This document shows positions 7,614 through 15,290 of a stretch of DNA of 64,000 nt, piece after piece. The notes under the pieces are model-generated. The model was not told the origin of the DNA. It ran no database searches and saw nothing but the letters and a program-made list of their open reading frames with translations. Position numbers and translations under genes: made by a program. The number at the start of each line of letters is the position of its first letter. The stretch's first letter is position 1. This DNA comes from Actinomycetes bacterium (GTDB lineage: Bacteria > Actinomycetota > Acidimicrobiia > Acidimicrobiales > RAAP-2): the NCBI GenBank assembly GCA_021831035.1, contig JAKBNL010000014.1, forward strand, positions 1 to 64,000, in the 5' to 3' direction.

Positions 7614-8809
7614 CCCAGCTTGGTCAGCGCCCGCTTGAGCGAGCGCACGGCCTGGTGGGTGCGCATCTCGTTCTCGATGAGCGCGAAGCGCACGTGACCG
7701 TCGCCGTTCACCCCGAAGCCGATCCCGGGGCTGGTCGCCACGTCGGCCTCGCGGATGAGCAGGGTGGAGAAGTCGAGCGAGCCCACCGCGCGGTAGGCCT
7801 CGGGGATCGGCGCCCAGAGGAACATCGAGCCCCGCGGGGCCGCGACCGGCCAGCCGATCCGGTTCAGCCCCTCGACCAGGGCGTCGCGTCGTCCCTGGTA
7901 GATCGCGCGTAGCCGGCCCGGGTAGTCGGTCGCCTCGTTCATCGCCACGATCGCGGCGATCTGCACCGGCTGGAAGGTGCCGTAGTCGAGGTAGCTCTTG
8001 AGCTTGGTGAGCGCGGCCACCACCTCGGCGTTGCCCACGCAGAACCCGACCCGCCAGCCGGCCATCGAGAAGGACTTGGTGAGGGTGTAGAGCTCGACGC
8101 ACCACTCCTCGGCCCCCTTGACCTGGAGGATCGAGGGCGGCTGGTAGCCGTCGAAGCCGAGGTCGGCGTAGGCGAAGTCGTGGCAGACCACGATCTCGTT
8201 GCGGGCCGCGAAGGCGACCAGGCGCTCCATGAAGGCGAGGTCCACGCAGGCCGTCGTCGGGTTGTGGGGGAACGAGACGATGATCACCCGCGGCCGCGAG
8301 GGCGCGGTGCGCACCGCCTCTTCGAGCCCGGCGAAGAACTGCTCGCCCGGGTCGAGGGCGCTGGCCCCGGGGTCGGCCACGGGCACGGTGATCACCCGCG
8401 CCCCGGCGAAGCCCGGACCGGCGAGGTGGATCGGGTAGCTGGGGCTCGGCACGACCGCGCAGTCCCCGGGCTCGCAGAGCACCCACATCAGGTGGGTGAG
8501 GCCCTCCTTCGCGCCGATGGTCGTCACCACCTGGGTCTCGGGGTCGAGGTCGACGCCGAAGAGGGTCTGGTAGCGCCGGGCGATCGCCCGGCGCAGGTTG
8601 GGGATCCCCCGGCTCGCGCTGTAGCGGTGGTTGCGGGGGTTGTGGACCGACTCGGCGAGCTTCTCGACCGCGACGTCGGGGCTCGGCAGGTCGGGGTTGC
8701 CGAAGCCGAAGTCGACCACGTCACGGCCCGCGGCGCGCGCCTCGGCCTTGAGCCCGTTGATCTGGGCGAAGACGTACGGGGGCAGTCCGGTGACGCGACG
8801 GAACTCCAT
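7610..8809 (-). CDS. PLP-dependent class I/II aminotransferase (AlaA/AlaC-like)
   Basis: Fold-type I aminotransferase of 399 residues, cytoplasmic. Visible are the N-terminal DFGFGNPDLPSP, the cofactor Asp/Tyr region CHDFAYADLGFDG, the Schiff-base lysine in TLTKSFSMAGWRVGF (residue about 238), and the C-terminal carboxylate-binding Arg in HVRFALIENE. The overall pattern is closest to glutamate-pyruvate (alanine) aminotransferases of the AlaC type; aspartate or LL-diaminopimelate aminotransferase are alternatives. Transcription starts from its own leaderless promoter (TACGGT, 6 bases before ATG 8809). It is convergent with the lactonase gene, four bases shared. Confidence 0.88.
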   Translation of the reverse strand: MEFRRVTGLPPYVFAQINGLKAEARAAGRDVVDFGFGNPDLPSPDVAVEKLAESVHNPRNHRYSASRGIPNLRRAIARRYQTLFGVDLDPETQVVTTIGAKEGLTHLMWVLCEPGDCAVVPSPSYPIHLAGPGFAGARVITVPVADPGASALDPGEQFFAGLEEAVRTAPSRPRVIIVSFPHNPTTACVDLAFMERLVAFAARNEIVVCHDFAYADLGFDGYQPPSILQVKGAEEWCVELYTLTKSFSMAGWRVGFCVGNAEVVAALTKLKSYLDYGTFQPVQIAAIVAMNEATDYPGRLRAIYQGRRDALVEGLNRIGWPVAAPRGSMFLWAPIPEAYRAVGSLDFSTLLIREADVATSPGIGFGVNGDGHVRFALIENEMRTHQAVRSLKRALTKLG

Positions 8810-8815
8810 CCATCA

Positions 8816-8821
8816 ACCGTA
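8816..8821 (-). promoter_or_regulatory. -10 hexamer of leaderless aminotransferase transcript
   Basis: TACGGT on the minus strand, 6 bases before ATG 8809, no Shine-Dalgarno. Confidence 0.55.
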
Positions 8822-8826
8822 GTGAG

Positions 8827-9498
8827 TCAGCGCTGCGCGCGCCAGCGCTCGAGCGCGTCGAGGTCGCGCGCGCGCGTGGCGACCGCCCACGCGGCGCCGG
8901 CGTGCTCGAGGGCGTCGAGCAGCGCCTCGCCCCCCTCGAGGGGACCGGCCCAGGTCACCGGGCCCTCGGTGGCGGCGTCGCGCACCCGCCCCGGGCTCGC
9001 CCGCCACAGGTTGAGCGCCGCGCCGTGGCGCCGCGCGATCGCGTTGGTCGCGGCGCCGCCGGCGCCGCACCAGCGCTCACCGAACCCCTCCAGGGCGACG
9101 AGCGCCTCCTCGAGGCGAGCGCGCCGCTCGCTCGGCGAGCGCCGGGCGAGCCCGTAGGCGGCCTCCTCCTCGGCCGAGGTCGCGTCCCCGGTGCCCAGTG
9201 CGCAGATCACCCGGCCGGGCGCGAGCAGGTCGAGCGCGCGCATCTGGCCCCGTAGGTGCGCGCTCGAGACGAGGCCCACGCGCGCGACGAGCGGGCCGAG
9301 GGCCAGCCGCTCGCTGCGCGCGGCCACCGCGGCGAGCACCGGCAGGGGTGCGAGGGCCGGGCGGGTGGGCTCGCCGACCGGCCAGAGGTGGTCGAAGGCC
9401 ATGACCGCGTCGAGTCCCGCGAGTTCGGCGCGGGCCGCGAGGGCCAGGGCCTCGGTGGCGTCCTCGGTGAAGGTGGGCAGGACGACGCCGAGCCTCAC
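8827..9498 (-). CDS. Short luciferase-like (LLM class) flavin oxidoreductase
   Basis: A 223-residue member of the bacterial luciferase-like monooxygenase family, many of whose actinobacterial members use F420. The TIM-barrel start RLGVVLPTFTEDA, the AGLDAVMAFDHLW segment and LDLLAPGRVICALGTGD are characteristic. Family members are usually 280-340 residues, so this one is short in its second half and may have lost part of the barrel insertion. GTG 9498 overlaps the ROK kinase stop by four bases (GTGA), indicating translational coupling at the end of the pimB-SRPBCC-ROK operon. Substrate unknown. Confidence 0.78.
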   Translation of the reverse strand: MRLGVVLPTFTEDATEALALAARAELAGLDAVMAFDHLWPVGEPTRPALAPLPVLAAVAARSERLALGPLVARVGLVSSAHLRGQMRALDLLAPGRVICALGTGDATSAEEEAAYGLARRSPSERRARLEEALVALEGFGERWCGAGGAATNAIARRHGAALNLWRASPGRVRDAATEGPVTWAGPLEGGEALLDALEHAGAAWAVATRARDLDALERWRAQR

Positions 9499-10439
9499 GG
9501 GCGCCCCCCGAGTCGGGCCGCGCCCACCGCGCCGGCGCGGGCGCCGTAGGCGGCCGGGCCGAGGGCGAGTGGCCCGCGGGCCTCGGCACCCTCCAGGCGC
9601 GCGCCGAGGTCCTCCAGGACCGTTCCGACGTAGAGGTCGGCCTCGGCACCGAGCCCACCGCCCAGCACCACGCGCTCGAGGTCGAGCGCGACCACGAGGT
9701 TCGCGAGTCCCACCGCCAGCCAGTGGGCGAACTCGTCGAGTACCGCGGCGGCGCCGGGCGCCCCGGCGCGCGCCGACGCGATGAGGGCCGGGCCGAGGGC
9801 GGTGGGGGGCCCGCCCGCGAGGTCCCCTAGGTCGAGGCGGCCCTCGTCGAGCGCCGCGCGGGCGTAGCGCGTGAGCGCCTCGCCCGAGACGTAGCGCTCC
9901 CAGCAGCCCCGCCCGCCGCAGACGCAGGGCTCGCCCCCGGGCACCACGACCATGTGACCGATCTCGCCGGCGAAGCCGTGTCGGCCCGCGACGGGCCGCC
10001 CGTCCAGGACGAACGACCCGCCGATCCCCGTGCCGAGGGTCACCATCGCCACGTCGCGCGCGCCGCGCGCCGACCCCCAGGCCCACTCGGCGGCGAGGGC
10101 GGCGTCGGCGTCGTTCACCCCACGGACCCGCGCCCCGAGCGCGCGGGCGAGGGTCCCCTCGACGTCGACCCCGACGAGGTGGGGCAGGTGCGGGCTCACC
10201 ACGAGCCGTCCGTCCGCCACCATCCCCGCGAGACCCACCCCGAGGGTGACCCCGGCCGTGTCGGCGCCGGCGTTCGCGAGGACCCCGGCGACGAGGCCAC
10301 CGAGGGCCTCGAGCGCCGAGGGCGAGCCGTCGCGGGGGCTCGGCGCCTCGCCCTCGGCGAGGACGGCGCCCGTCGCGTCGACGACGACGCACAGCGCCTT
10401 GGTGCCCCCGACGTCGAGGCCGGCCGCGAGGGCCGTCAT
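9495..10439 (-). CDS. glk: ROK-family sugar kinase, probable glucokinase
   Basis: Phosphorylates a hexose, most likely glucose, using ATP. 314 residues. Phosphate-1 loop GLDVGGTKALCVV at the N-terminus; sugar-binding NDADAAL and GEIGHM; ROK zinc site built from His of EIGHM and the CVCGGRGCWE cysteines; adenosine loop TLGTGIGGSFV. ATG 10439 overlaps the SRPBCC stop by four bases. The conserved order SRPBCC, ROK, near a PimB-type glycosyltransferase is a familiar actinobacterial arrangement. ROK repressors have an extra HTH, which is absent here, so it is a kinase. Confidence 0.9.
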   Translation of the reverse strand: MTALAAGLDVGGTKALCVVVDATGAVLAEGEAPSPRDGSPSALEALGGLVAGVLANAGADTAGVTLGVGLAGMVADGRLVVSPHLPHLVGVDVEGTLARALGARVRGVNDADAALAAEWAWGSARGARDVAMVTLGTGIGGSFVLDGRPVAGRHGFAGEIGHMVVVPGGEPCVCGGRGCWERYVSGEALTRYARAALDEGRLDLGDLAGGPPTALGPALIASARAGAPGAAAVLDEFAHWLAVGLANLVVALDLERVVLGGGLGAEADLYVGTVLEDLGARLEGAEARGPLALGPAAYGARAGAVGAARLGGRP

Positions 10440-10873
10440 CGCGACTCGGCCCGGGCGCGCAACTCGTCGAGGGCCTGGGCCTGGATGCGCGCGGCGGCGC
10501 GCGAGCGCACGAAGGCGGGGATCGGCACCCGCAGCTCGACCGCGATGTCGTAGGTCACCCGGGTCCCTCCCGCCACCGGCTCGAACCGGTAGCGGCCGTC
10601 GAGGATCGACGTGAGGTCGCCCTCGACCTGGTGCCAGGCGATCTCGGTGGGGGCGCGGGTGTAGTCGTAGCGCAGGGTGTAGGTCGTCGACCGGCCGAAG
10701 GCCGCGGCCCGGAACTCGACCTCGAGGGGCCGGCCGTCGGCGTCGCGCTCGCGGACGGCCACGCTCTTGAGCTCACTCGTCCACTCCCCGTAGCGCTCGA
10801 CGTCGGCCACGACGTCGTAGACGACCTCGGGCGGCGCCGCGACCACGACCGAGCGACGGGCCCGCTGGATCAC
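10436..10873 (-). CDS. SRPBCC (START-like) lipid-binding family protein
   Basis: 145 residues forming one helix-grip domain: MIQRARRSVVVAAPPEVVYD, DVVADVERYGEW, and a C-terminal long helix with VRSRAAARIQAQAL. Such polyketide cyclase/dehydrase-like proteins bind hydrophobic ligands. It overlaps both neighbours by four bases (PimB-like gene upstream, ROK downstream), so production is coupled. A role in handling a lipid carrier for the glycosyltransferase is a guess from context. No catalytic residues can be assigned. Confidence 0.85.
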   Translation of the reverse strand: MIQRARRSVVVAAPPEVVYDVVADVERYGEWTSELKSVAVRERDADGRPLEVEFRAAAFGRSTTYTLRYDYTRAPTEIAWHQVEGDLTSILDGRYRFEPVAGGTRVTYDIAVELRVPIPAFVRSRAAARIQAQALDELRARAESR

Positions 10874-12042
10874 GACGCGACCTGGGGCTCGGCCGGGGCG
10901 GGCACGAAGCCGTCGTAGGGCGCGAGGCCCCGAGCCAGCTCGGCCGCGCGGACCCGCCAGTCGTAGCGCTCTTCGGCGAGCGCGCGCGAGCGTGCGGCGT
11001 ACCTCGCGCGCCGCTCGGGGTCATCGAGGAGATCGCCGAGGACCGCCTCGAGCCGCCGCCACCGTCGGGGCCGGTCGACGACCACGCCGTTGAACCCGTC
11101 CTCGAGCGCCTCGGCGCTGCCCCCGGAGCGACCGGCCACGGGGGGGACCGCGCAGGCCGCGGCCTCGAGGAAGACGATGCCGAAGCCCTCCTGCTCCAGG
11201 CCGAGCCACCGGTTCCGGCAGGCCATGACCATGACGTCGGCCGCGCCGACCACGCGCGGGTGCTCCACCTCCCCGGTGCGCCCGAGCAGGGTCACCGGGG
11301 CGCCGGTGCGCCGGATGAGGCGCTCGAGTCGGGTCCGGTCGCGACCCTCCCCCGCCACGAGGACCCGCAGCGAGGGGTGAGTGCGGGCGAGCGCCGCGCT
11401 CGCGCGCACGAGCACGTCCATGCCCTTGCGCGGGACGAGGCGCGAGTAGGAGACGACAACGAGGTCGTCCTCGTCGAGCCCGAGCTCGGCGCGCGCGGCG
11501 CGGCGCTCCTCGGGGGAGAGCGGCGTGAAGCGCTCTACGTCGACCCCCGGGGGGACGACGAGGACCGGGGCCAGCCGGTCCGCGGCGTTGCGCCGGGCCT
11601 CGCCGGCCGCGTACTCGCCGGCCGCCACCACCACCGTGGCGCGCGAGAGCACCCGGCGCAGCGACGAGGCGACCAGGGGCAGCCGGCCCGGGATCGTCAC
11701 CTCAGCCCCGTGGGCCACCACGCCGTAGGGCACCGAGAGCCTCGGGCCGATCAGCCCGAGCGGCCAGGCCGGGTCGAGCAGGACGAGCTCGGGTCGGTGA
11801 CGGGCGATCGCCGCCTCGACCGCCCGGCGCGTCCGGCGGGTGGGCAGGTAGAGGGTGCCCGCGGCCACCCGCTCGACCAGGACGTCGCTCGCCGCGTCGA
11901 AAGCCGGCGCGTCGGGATGCGAGCTCGCCGTCAGCACGGCGGCCCGGTCGGGCTCGAGCCGGCGCCAGAGCTCGTAGAGGTAGTTCTGGATGCCGCCGGT
12001 CTTGGGGGGGAAGTCGTTGGTGACGAGCAGGTGGCGGACCAC
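10870..12042 (-). CDS. GT4 glycosyltransferase, PimB-like mannosyltransferase
   Basis: GT-B fold enzyme that transfers a sugar from GDP- or UDP-sugar. N-terminal HLLVTNDFPPKTGGIQNYL contains the acceptor-side GG motif; SYSRLVPRKGMDVL and the Glu-rich EQEGFGIVFLEAAAC carry the nucleotide-sugar EX7E signature. It resembles actinobacterial phosphatidylinositol mannoside mannosyltransferases (PimB'). Start chosen at GTG 12042 (390 residues) because TAGCGT lies 7 bases before it; GTG 12051 would add three residues. First gene of a four-gene operon with overlapping stops and starts. Acceptor identity is inferred. Confidence 0.85.
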   Translation of the reverse strand: MVRHLLVTNDFPPKTGGIQNYLYELWRRLEPDRAAVLTASSHPDAPAFDAASDVLVERVAAGTLYLPTRRTRRAVEAAIARHRPELVLLDPAWPLGLIGPRLSVPYGVVAHGAEVTIPGRLPLVASSLRRVLSRATVVVAAGEYAAGEARRNAADRLAPVLVVPPGVDVERFTPLSPEERRAARAELGLDEDDLVVVSYSRLVPRKGMDVLVRASAALARTHPSLRVLVAGEGRDRTRLERLIRRTGAPVTLLGRTGEVEHPRVVGAADVMVMACRNRWLGLEQEGFGIVFLEAAACAVPPVAGRSGGSAEALEDGFNGVVVDRPRRWRRLEAVLGDLLDDPERRARYAARSRALAEERYDWRVRAAELARGLAPYDGFVPAPAEPQVAS

Positions 12043-12049
12043 TCCCCCC

Positions 12050-12055
12050 ACGCTA
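12050..12055 (-). promoter_or_regulatory. -10 hexamer of the pimB-like operon
   Basis: TAGCGT on the minus strand, 7 bases before GTG 12042; probable leaderless start. Confidence 0.5.
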
Positions 12056-12062
12056 CCGAGCC

Positions 12063-12275
12063 CTAGCGACCGGTCGCCTCACGCGAGCGGTACTTGAGGG
12101 TGGGCACCAGTCCCTCGGCGCTGAAGAGGTCGAAGACCCGGGCGTCGGCCTCGCTGAGGGTGAGCTCCTCGGGGGTCTCGTCGAGCACGAAGCTCACCAG
12201 GCACTCCGCGCAGTCCGGCGTCGAGCGGCGCACGCACGCCTCGCAGCTGATCGTGATCTCGAACTCCTGGCCCAT
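12063..12275 (-). CDS. Small conserved protein with Cys clusters
   Basis: 70 residues, soluble and acidic. Cysteines fall as CEAC near the N-terminus and CAEC about ten residues later (SCEACVRRSTPDCAECLVS), an arrangement able to bind a metal. The second half (PEELTLSEADARVFDLFSAE) is a short helix. The start is ATG 12275, with GAGGGACC upstream. It lies 8 bases after the PimB promoter region. I recognise no named family; a structural zinc site is likely. Confidence 0.7.
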   Translation of the reverse strand: MGQEFEITISCEACVRRSTPDCAECLVSFVLDETPEELTLSEADARVFDLFSAEGLVPTLKYRSREATGR

Positions 12276-12324
12276 GGTGGTCCCTCGCTTTCCGACCCGG
12301 ACATCCTCGCGGGGGGCTGTGACG

Positions 12325-12705
12325 TCAGCGCCGATGAGCGGCGACCTCCGCGGCCACCTGGTCCGGGCTAAAGAGCACGCCCTCGGTGAGGACCACGCCC
12401 GAACCGTCGACGAGCACGTAGTGCGGGGCGCCGCGCACCCCCGACGCCTCGACCCACTCCGGCGCCACGACGACGTCGCGCGCGGCGTCGTCCCATTCGG
12501 GGCTCGCGCTAGCGCTCACGAGCACGACCGACAGTCCCGCGAGGGGCCCGAGGTCACCGTGGGTGAAGGCGCGGCAGCCGTCACAGCCGGGCTTCACCAC
12601 CGCGACCAGTGTGGTGGCCGTGATCTCCTCGGTGGCGCCGGGCCCGCCCCGCAGGCGCGTGGGCACCCGTCGCCGGCGCGGCGGGTCGAACGAGGTCGGG
12701 CTCAC
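12325..12705 (-). CDS. Thioredoxin-fold protein with CxxC-type motif
   Basis: 126 residues. The core VVKPGCDGCRAFTHGDL gives a CDGC redox motif at the start of a thioredoxin helix, and GVRGAPHYVLVDGSG supplies the beta strand with the cis-Pro position (GAPHYV). It lacks a signal peptide, so it acts in the cytoplasm or at the membrane. GTG 12705 overlaps the stop of the upstream zinc-ribbon gene by four bases (GTGA). Redox role inferred from motif; the partner is unknown. Confidence 0.75.
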   Translation of the reverse strand: MSPTSFDPPRRRRVPTRLRGGPGATEEITATTLVAVVKPGCDGCRAFTHGDLGPLAGLSVVLVSASASPEWDDAARDVVVAPEWVEASGVRGAPHYVLVDGSGVVLTEGVLFSPDQVAAEVAAHRR

Positions 12706-12908
12706 GCCTCGTCGAGGACCTCGACCTGGCGACCGTGGCCGCACCACCGGCAGGTGACCGACTCCACGGCGCGGGCCACGACCTCGGGCTCCTCCACGCT
12801 CAGCTCGCCCCCGACACTGAAGTGGTAGAAGGCGCGCACCGACGTCGTCTCGACGACGTCGAAGCGGGTCAGGTTGCCGCAGGCCGTGCAGCGGTACCGG
12901 GTAGTCAC
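12702..12908 (-). CDS. Small zinc-ribbon protein
   Basis: 68 residues with two CxxC knuckles: RYRCTACGNLTRFD at the N-terminus and VTCRWCGHGRQVEV at the C-terminus, typical of a one-domain zinc ribbon. Start GTG 12908 is fixed by TACGGT 6 bases upstream. Coupled by a four-base overlap to the CDGC thioredoxin-like gene, so the two may work together. Function unknown. Confidence 0.75.
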   Translation of the reverse strand: MTTRYRCTACGNLTRFDVVETTSVRAFYHFSVGGELSVEEPEVVARAVESVTCRWCGHGRQVEVLDEA

Positions 12909-12914
12909 CCCGCC

Positions 12915-12920
12915 ACCGTA
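12915..12920 (-). promoter_or_regulatory. -10 hexamer of leaderless zinc-ribbon operon
   Basis: TACGGT on the minus strand, 6 bases before GTG 12908. Confidence 0.55.
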
Positions 12921-12925
12921 GTGGC

Positions 12926-13498
12926 CTAGACGAACCGCGACCGCCGGGGGAAGACCTCGGGACGCATCTCGCCCGGGAACGGGTCGGGCTCGTCGTAGGT
13001 GTAGACCGCGTCGAAGGGCACGGCCGGGCCCTGCGCGCTGCGCTCGGCGTCGATGAGCCGGCAGAGCGCGGCCGGCTGACGAACCCGCCCGAGCTCGACC
13101 GGTCCTCCCCCGACCGTCTCGAGGACGACCACGCCGCGGCGGGCGACGCGCTCGCGCACGCTCTGGACGACGCGGGTCGCGAAGACGTCGGCGAGTTCGA
13201 CCGAGAACTCGTAGTGGTTGAGGACCCCGCCCTCGACCAGGACCCGCCGGTCGGTGAGGTGGATCTTGTGGGAGCGCCAGCGCACGATCCGCGCGAGGGC
13301 GACGACCGCGGGGGGCACCGCGCCCACGAGCAGCGCGACGCCGCTCACCTTGTGCACGAGGGCGAAGCGGTGTCCGGCCTCGAGGATGAGGGCCGCCGTC
13401 ACGAGGGTGAAGAGGGTCGGCCAGGCGACACCCACGGCGATTGGGGTGACCGAGATCACCCGTCGCTCCTCGTCTCGCCACCGGTGTCGCCGACCCAC
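12926..13498 (-). CDS. Membrane protein with bacterial PH domain
   Basis: About 190 residues. Two hydrophobic helices (VGVAWPTLFTLVTAALIL and KVSGVALLVGAVPPAVVAL) are followed by a PH-like module beginning HKIHLTDRRVLVEGGVLN, the classic YdbS/bPH2 pattern. These membrane-anchored PH proteins have no established biochemical role. GTG 13498 is chosen because GGGG sits just before it; GTG 13537 in the same frame is possible. Divergent from the EamA gene. Confidence 0.78.
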   Translation of the reverse strand: MGRRHRWRDEERRVISVTPIAVGVAWPTLFTLVTAALILEAGHRFALVHKVSGVALLVGAVPPAVVALARIVRWRSHKIHLTDRRVLVEGGVLNHYEFSVELADVFATRVVQSVRERVARRGVVVLETVGGGPVELGRVRQPAALCRLIDAERSAQGPAVPFDAVYTYDEPDPFPGEMRPEVFPRRSRFV

Positions 13499-13541
13499 AC
13501 CCCCAGCGTAAGGAGTCCCCGTGACCCCGACGCGCACCGGT

Positions 13542-13547
13542 TAGTCT
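13542..13547 (+). promoter_or_regulatory. -10 hexamer of leaderless EamA transcript
   Basis: TAGTCT, 6 bases before GTG 13554. Confidence 0.55.
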
Positions 13548-13553
13548 CCGCCG

Positions 13554-14447
13554 GTGGCGCGGCGCTCGTGGCTCTGGTCGTACCTCGCGCTCGGGCTCAC
13601 CTGGGGCTGCTCCTTCCTCTTCATCAAAGAGGCCCTCGGCTTCCTCGCCCCCTTCGGGGTCGCCTTCGTGCGCTGCGCCCTGGGGGCGGCCACGCTGCTC
13701 GCCCTCTCGCTCGTGCGGCGCGAGCGCTGGGTGCGCGGACCGGCCGTGTGGGGACACCTCTGGGTGGTCTCTCTGACCCTCAACGTCGTACCCGGGGTCC
13801 TCTTCGCCGTGGCCGAGACCCGCGTCACCTCGGTCGTCGCGGGGATCGTGAACGCGCTCACCCCCCTCACCACGCTGTTCTTCATCGTGGCCGTCTTCCG
13901 CGACGAGCCCGTCCACCGCCACCAGGTGGCCGGCCTGGGGCTCGGCCTGGCCGGGGTCCTCGTCGTTCTCGGCGTGTGGCGCGGGCTCGGGCCGAACCCG
14001 TGGTGGGCCGTCCTCGCGCTCGGGGCGGCGGTCGTCCTCTACGGGGTCTCCTTCCCCTACACGCGCCGCCACCTCCTCGGCCGCGGCCTCTCGCCGGTCT
14101 CGATGGCGACCGCCCAGCTGATTCTCGCCACCGCGACCCTGGCGCCCCTGTTCGCGCTGCACGGCCTGAACGGGCACGCGGCGAGCCCCCGCGCGCTCGT
14201 GAGCGTCGTCGCCCTCGGGACCCTCGGCAGTGGGCTCGCGTACGTGTGGAATTTCAGCGTCCAGCGCGCGGCCGGCAGCGCCGTGGCGAGCACCGTCACG
14301 TACCTCACCCCGGTGGTGGCCGTCGTGGCGGGCGTCGCGGTGCTCGGCGAGCCCCTCGCGTGGTACGAGCCTGTCGGCGGGGCGCTCGTGCTGCTCGGCG
14401 CCGCCCTCGGCCAGGGTCGATTTCGGCGCTACGCGTTGCGCAGCTGA
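13554..14447 (+). CDS. EamA/DMT-family transporter
   Basis: 297 residues with ten hydrophobic helices arranged as two EamA repeats, the drug/metabolite transporter fold. First repeat begins WSYLALGLTWGCSFLFIKEAL; the second contains SGLAYVWNFSVQRAAGS and the final helix VGGALVLLGAALG. Family members export amino acids, nucleosides or drugs; substrate cannot be read. GTG 13554 has a leaderless promoter. Its 3' end overlaps the convergent globin gene by 19 bases. Confidence 0.88.
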   Translation: MARRSWLWSYLALGLTWGCSFLFIKEALGFLAPFGVAFVRCALGAATLLALSLVRRERWVRGPAVWGHLWVVSLTLNVVPGVLFAVAETRVTSVVAGIVNALTPLTTLFFIVAVFRDEPVHRHQVAGLGLGLAGVLVVLGVWRGLGPNPWWAVLALGAAVVLYGVSFPYTRRHLLGRGLSPVSMATAQLILATATLAPLFALHGLNGHAASPRALVSVVALGTLGSGLAYVWNFSVQRAAGSAVASTVTYLTPVVAVVAGVAVLGEPLAWYEPVGGALVLLGAALGQGRFRRYALRS

Positions 14448-14803
14448 GCGGCGGCGCCCGCGAGGTAGTCGCGCAGTTCGAGATAGTCGGCCTCGTCGAG
14501 GCGGCTGCGCACCGCCCCCAGCGCGGCCGTCATCGCCGTCAGCCAGTGGTCGCGGGCCTCGGCCGTGACCGCGAAGGGCGCGTGGCGCAGCCGCAGACGG
14601 GGGTGTCCGCGCTCGTCCTGGTAGGTGCGCGGCCCGCCCCAGTACTGGATCAAGAACAGGGCGAGGTGGCGGCGCGCGTCGGCGAGGTCCTCGGGGTACA
14701 TCGGGCGCAGCAGCGCGTCGCCCTCGACGACGTCGTAAAAGGCGTCGACGAGGTCGACGAAGAAGGTCTCGCCGCCGACGCGCTGATAGAGGGTCTCACC
14801 CAC
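14429..14803 (-). CDS. glbO: Group II truncated haemoglobin (trHbO)
   Basis: 124 residues, haem-binding 2-on-2 globin. The proximal His is in RLRHAPFAV, followed by HWLTAM with the group II Trp G8; YWGGPRTYQDERG carries the typical CD/E-F region of GlbO. Group II globins in actinobacteria aid oxygen or NO/peroxide handling, here plausible for an aerobe with NDH-2. GTG 14803 is preceded at 6 bases by TACCGT. Confidence 0.93.
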   Translation of the reverse strand: MGETLYQRVGGETFFVDLVDAFYDVVEGDALLRPMYPEDLADARRHLALFLIQYWGGPRTYQDERGHPRLRLRHAPFAVTAEARDHWLTAMTAALGAVRSRLDEADYLELRDYLAGAAAQLRNA

Positions 14804-14809
14804 CCCGCC

Positions 14810-14815
14810 ACGGTA
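14810..14815 (-). promoter_or_regulatory. -10 hexamer of leaderless glbO transcript
   Basis: TACCGT on the minus strand, 6 bases before GTG 14803. Confidence 0.55.
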
Positions 14816-14848
14816 CCGGCGGCCCTAGACTGGCCACCGCGATGCACC

Positions 14849-14920
<72 letters not shown>

Positions 14921-15290
14921 CTCGACAGCGGGGTGTCCCTGGATTCGGGCGGGGCGCGCGTGCCACGCGACGACGATCGATCCGAGGTCGCGCCACCTCG
15001 GCGCGCCGGCGTAGAAGATGATTCACGGTATGAGCGACGTCCCAATGGGTTGACAGGATTCAACGCAGCGAGAAGGGGACCGGGCGGGAAAGTTCCACCC
15101 GCGCCGAACGGTGAGCGCCGGCGTGGCGCGTCAACGCGAAGGAGCTCATCGACCAAGTGATCGGCGGAACGGCTGTCGGTTCGGTTGACGGGTGGCGCCG
15201 GCGACCACATCCTATTTCGCGGTCATCGCACTGCGTCGGGCCGTTCTCCCCTTCTTCTCCCCACTAGGGCGTCGTCGACACGCAGTGGCA
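14921..15290. other. 370-base gap after tRNA-Gly
   Basis: No convincing gene. Small hairpins are visible: CCGAGGT/ACCTCGG around 14982-15001 and CGCGT/ACGCG near 14957-14969, either of which could end the tRNA transcript. No second copy of the tRNA 3' end and no integrase gene was noticed, so I see no proof of an integration site. Confidence 0.4.

Noticed and set aside
14921-15290. Prophage or integrative element attachment at tRNA-Gly
   Set aside because: No integrase and no repeat of the tRNA 3' end was noticed; kept only as an inference about a variable block.
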